Source: Pseudomonadota bacterium | GTDB lineage: Bacteria; Pseudomonadota; Alphaproteobacteria; Acetobacterales; Acetobacteraceae | Assembly (NCBI GenBank): GCA_021845595.1 | Contig: JAJZVV010000010.1 | Coordinates: 1-64,000 of the forward strand | DNA length: 64,000 nucleotides | Direction of reading: 5' to 3' | Shown: positions 62,517 to 64,000 of the stretch, one piece after another | How the letters are laid out: each line of letters starts with the position of its first letter | Position numbering within the stretch: the stretch's first letter is position 1 | The notes under the pieces: model-generated | What the model was told of the DNA's origin: nothing | The model's database searches: none | The model's input: only the letters and a program-made list of their open reading frames with translations | Translations under genes and position numbers: made by a program

Positions 62517-63068
62517 ATGCCTGATCGTGCCACTGCCCGCCGTACTCCCCCGATGCTTCTTGCCGCGCTCCTTCTCACCATCCCCGCTGCGCCGATGATC
62601 CTGGCCCACCCCGCTGCCGCGCAGCCCGCCGGCCCGGCGCCGCAACCCTATGCGCCGCAGCAACCCTACGCACCGACGCCGCAGACCCAGAGGCCCAGCG
62701 CGCCCGAGACGCCGGCGCAGGCGCGCGCCCGCGTCGAACGCCAGATCAAGCGGCTCCACGACGACCTCAAGATCACCCCGGAGCAGACCTCGGCCTGGAA
62801 CGCCTTCGCCGACGTCATGCGCGCGAACGCGGACCACATGGACACGCTGTATCAGGAGCGCGCCCGGAGCTTCGACACCATGTCCGCGGTCGACAGCATG
62901 CGCTCCTATCAGCGCATCGTGCAGGCCCACGCCGAGGATCTTCAGCGCCTGGTGCCAGCCTTCGGGCAGCTCTACGAGAGCCTGTCGCCGCAGCAGCGGC
63001 AGACCGCGGACAGGATGTTCCGCTACCACGACCGCGCCGGCATGAACCGCCAGGTTCCCCATAGCTGA
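62517..63068 (+). CDS. Spy/CpxP-like LTXXQ-motif periplasmic protein
   Basis: This 183-residue protein has a signal peptide ([20 protein letters not shown]), a Pro/Gln-rich linker ([18 protein letters not shown]) and a helical domain with two LTxxQ-type motifs (ITPEQTSAW and [10 protein letters not shown]). These are features of the Spy/CpxP envelope-stress chaperone family. ATG 62517 follows AGGAAGGACA. It appears to be monocistronic. Confidence 0.85.
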   Translation: MPDRATARRTPPMLLAALLLTIPAAPMILAHPAAAQPAGPAPQPYAPQQPYAPTPQTQRPSAPETPAQARARVERQIKRLHDDLKITPEQTSAWNAFADVMRANADHMDTLYQERARSFDTMSAVDSMRSYQRIVQAHAEDLQRLVPAFGQLYESLSPQQRQTADRMFRYHDRAGMNRQVPHS

Positions 63069-63086
63069 GCGAGGCCCGCGACCGAA

Positions 63087-63112
63087 TCCCCCGCCCTTGC
63101 CGCGGCGGGGGA
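63087..63112 (+). terminator. GC hairpin after the Spy-like gene
   Basis: TCCCCCGCC (63087-63095) pairs with GGCGGGGGA (63104-63112), a perfect 9-bp stem with an eight-base loop, 19 bases after the stop codon. Confidence 0.55.
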
Positions 63113-63186
63113 ACGGGCGCTATACGCGCCGCTCCGACCCCTTTCGCCCGCCGGTCGGCATCGGCGGAGCCAGCAGGAGCAGCACC

Positions 63187-63414
63187 ATGAAGCCCGGCAT
63201 ACACCCCGACTACCACGAGATCACCATCATCATGACCGATGGCACGGAGTACAAGACCCGCTCCTGCTACGGCAAGCCGGGCGAGACACTGCGCCTCGAC
63301 ATCGACCCGAAATCTCACCCCGCCTGGACCGGTCAGCACCGCCTGATCGATACCGGCGGCCAGGTGGCGAAGTTCAACAAGAAGTTCGCCGGCATCGGCG
63401 CCCGCCGGAAATAG
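63187..63414 (+). CDS. rpmE: 50S ribosomal protein L31
   Basis: This 75-residue protein starts [20 protein letters not shown] and continues [26 protein letters not shown], then [12 protein letters not shown], matching L31. Only one Cys is present, so it is the zinc-independent C-minus form common in alphaproteobacteria. ATG 63187 follows AGCAGGAGCAGC. Confidence 0.96.
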   Translation: MKPGIHPDYHEITIIMTDGTEYKTRSCYGKPGETLRLDIDPKSHPAWTGQHRLIDTGGQVAKFNKKFAGIGARRK

Positions 63415-63459
63415 CCGCCGAACCGAATTCCCACCCTCCATTCGAGCCGGGCGCCGCCT

Positions 63460-63588
63460 CTTGACGCAGGTGGCGGCGCTCGCCATCTCGGGTGCGTCCG
63501 GGGCGCCCTCAGGGGCTCCGGGCGACGACCCTGGGTCGGCCCATCGGGCGATCCATTCAGGACCTTGCTCGTTTCAGGAGGTTTCGCG
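63460..63588 (+). promoter_or_regulatory. Candidate heat-shock promoter and leader RNA thermometer
   Basis: CTTGAC (63460-63465) and CCATCT (63483-63488), spaced by 17 bases, fit an alphaproteobacterial RpoH-type promoter. The leader of about 90 bases is rich in self-complementary GC segments and ends CCTTGCTCGTTTCAGGAGG just before ATG 63589. A TTGCT close to the AGGAGG site is the hallmark of ROSE-type thermometers that pair with and mask the ribosome-binding site. Both calls are by eye. Confidence 0.5.
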
Positions 63589-64000
63589 ATGACCACGATC
63601 GATTTCTCTCCCCTTTTCCGCAGCGCCATCGGCTTCGACCGGCTCGCCCGCTTCGTCGACAGCGCCCAGGCAGCGGGGAACGGTACCGGCTTTCCTCCCT
63701 ATGACATCGCCCGCACGGCCGAGGATTCCTATCGGCTGACGCTCGCCGTGCCCGGGTTCGCGCCCGAGGATCTCGACATCACGGTGAAGGAAAACACCCT
63801 GATCGTCACCGGCCGCCAGGCTGAGAGCGGAGCGAAGAGCGAAGTGCTCTATCGCGGCATCGACGCCAGGCCGTTCGAGCGGCGCTTCGCGCTGGCCGAG
63901 CACATCGTTGCCGACGGCGCCGAGCTGCGCAACGGGCTGCTGCATGTCGCCCTCAAGCGCGTGATGCCGGAGAGCCTGAAGCCGCGCCGCATCGCCATCG
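63589..64000 (+). CDS. Hsp20 family small heat-shock protein (partial)
   Basis: The gene is cut by the window edge after 137 codons. The N-terminus MTTIDFSPLFRSAIGFDRLA is that of IbpA-like class A proteins of alphaproteobacteria. The alpha-crystallin domain follows (YDIARTAEDSYRLTLAVPGF, LDITVKENTLIVTGRQ, YRGIDARPFERRFALAEHI) with the late NGLLHVALKR motif. It is an ATP-independent holdase for unfolding proteins. A ROSE-like leader and an RpoH-type promoter precede it. Confidence 0.93.
   Translation, partial: MTTIDFSPLFRSAIGFDRLARFVDSAQAAGNGTGFPPYDIARTAEDSYRLTLAVPGFAPEDLDITVKENTLIVTGRQAESGAKSEVLYRGIDARPFERRFALAEHIVADGAELRNGLLHVALKRVMPESLKPRRIAI

Overview
This window is about 64 kb of GC-rich, densely packed bacterial chromosome. 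The dusB-ntrB-ntrC-ntrY-ntrX order with a divergent ispF, the small alphaproteobacterial proteins around cspA, and the PQQ dehydrogenase with a c-type cytochrome point to an alphaproteobacterium. It is probably a member of the Rhodospirillales/Acetobacteraceae, although nothing here fixes the genus. Nearly all genes are metabolic, regulatory or housekeeping. Mobile DNA is limited to the tail of an IS630-type transposase at the left edge. No CRISPR array or prophage was seen.

Layout. 0-1.5 kb: IS630 remnant and an MFS transporter. 1.5-11.3 kb: a tightly coupled operon with a molybdenum hydroxylase (FAD subunit plus fused FeS/Mo subunit), a 6-hydroxynicotinate reductase-like FeS protein, a UPF0280 (ApbE-superfamily) protein, a DUF1185 protein and a branched-chain-type ABC importer with a fused permease; this looks like an N-heterocycle uptake and degradation unit. 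11.4-19.4 kb: nitrogen regulation (NtrX, NtrY, NtrC, NtrB, DusB) facing IspF. 19.4-25.1 kb: HpcH-type aldolase, then a coupled response regulator, histidine kinase, MBL-fold exonuclease and ATP-dependent DNA ligase, opposite a Met/His-rich periplasmic protein. 25.7-31 kb: acetoacetate decarboxylase, thioesterase, two unrecognised genes, enoyl-CoA hydratase and an AlkA-type glycosylase. 31-35 kb: a 1258-residue repeat protein, probably exported by a type I system. 35-41.7 kb: Baeyer-Villiger monooxygenase, tRNA-Val(CAC), PQQ dehydrogenase with cytochrome c, a low-GC lipoprotein flanked by a duplicated cytochrome tail, an FeS-repair RIC protein, an AhpD-like protein and a VOC protein.

41.8-46.8 kb: DHA2-type MFS exporter, then a FecB-like binding protein fused by overlap to modABC. 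This molybdate supply fits the molybdenum hydroxylase upstream. 46.9-49 kb: an internally deleted alcohol dehydrogenase, cspA and three small conserved proteins. 49-52.1 kb: FAD-linked oxidase, Nramp-related transporter and YraN. 52.3-64 kb: metE, EipB-like envelope protein, aspS, rnd, several small exported proteins, a PaiB-like protein, an Old Yellow Enzyme, a Spy-like protein, rpmE, and an Hsp20 gene cut by the right edge.

The points most worth a second look are a 26-bp tandem repeat that builds a ladder of four coupled mini-ORFs between the response regulator and its kinase, the coupling of that two-component system to a DNA-repair exonuclease/ligase pair, the lanthanide-type signature in the PQQ dehydrogenase, the start-codon anomalies of modB and yraN, and an uncharacterised gene pair at 27-29.5 kb.
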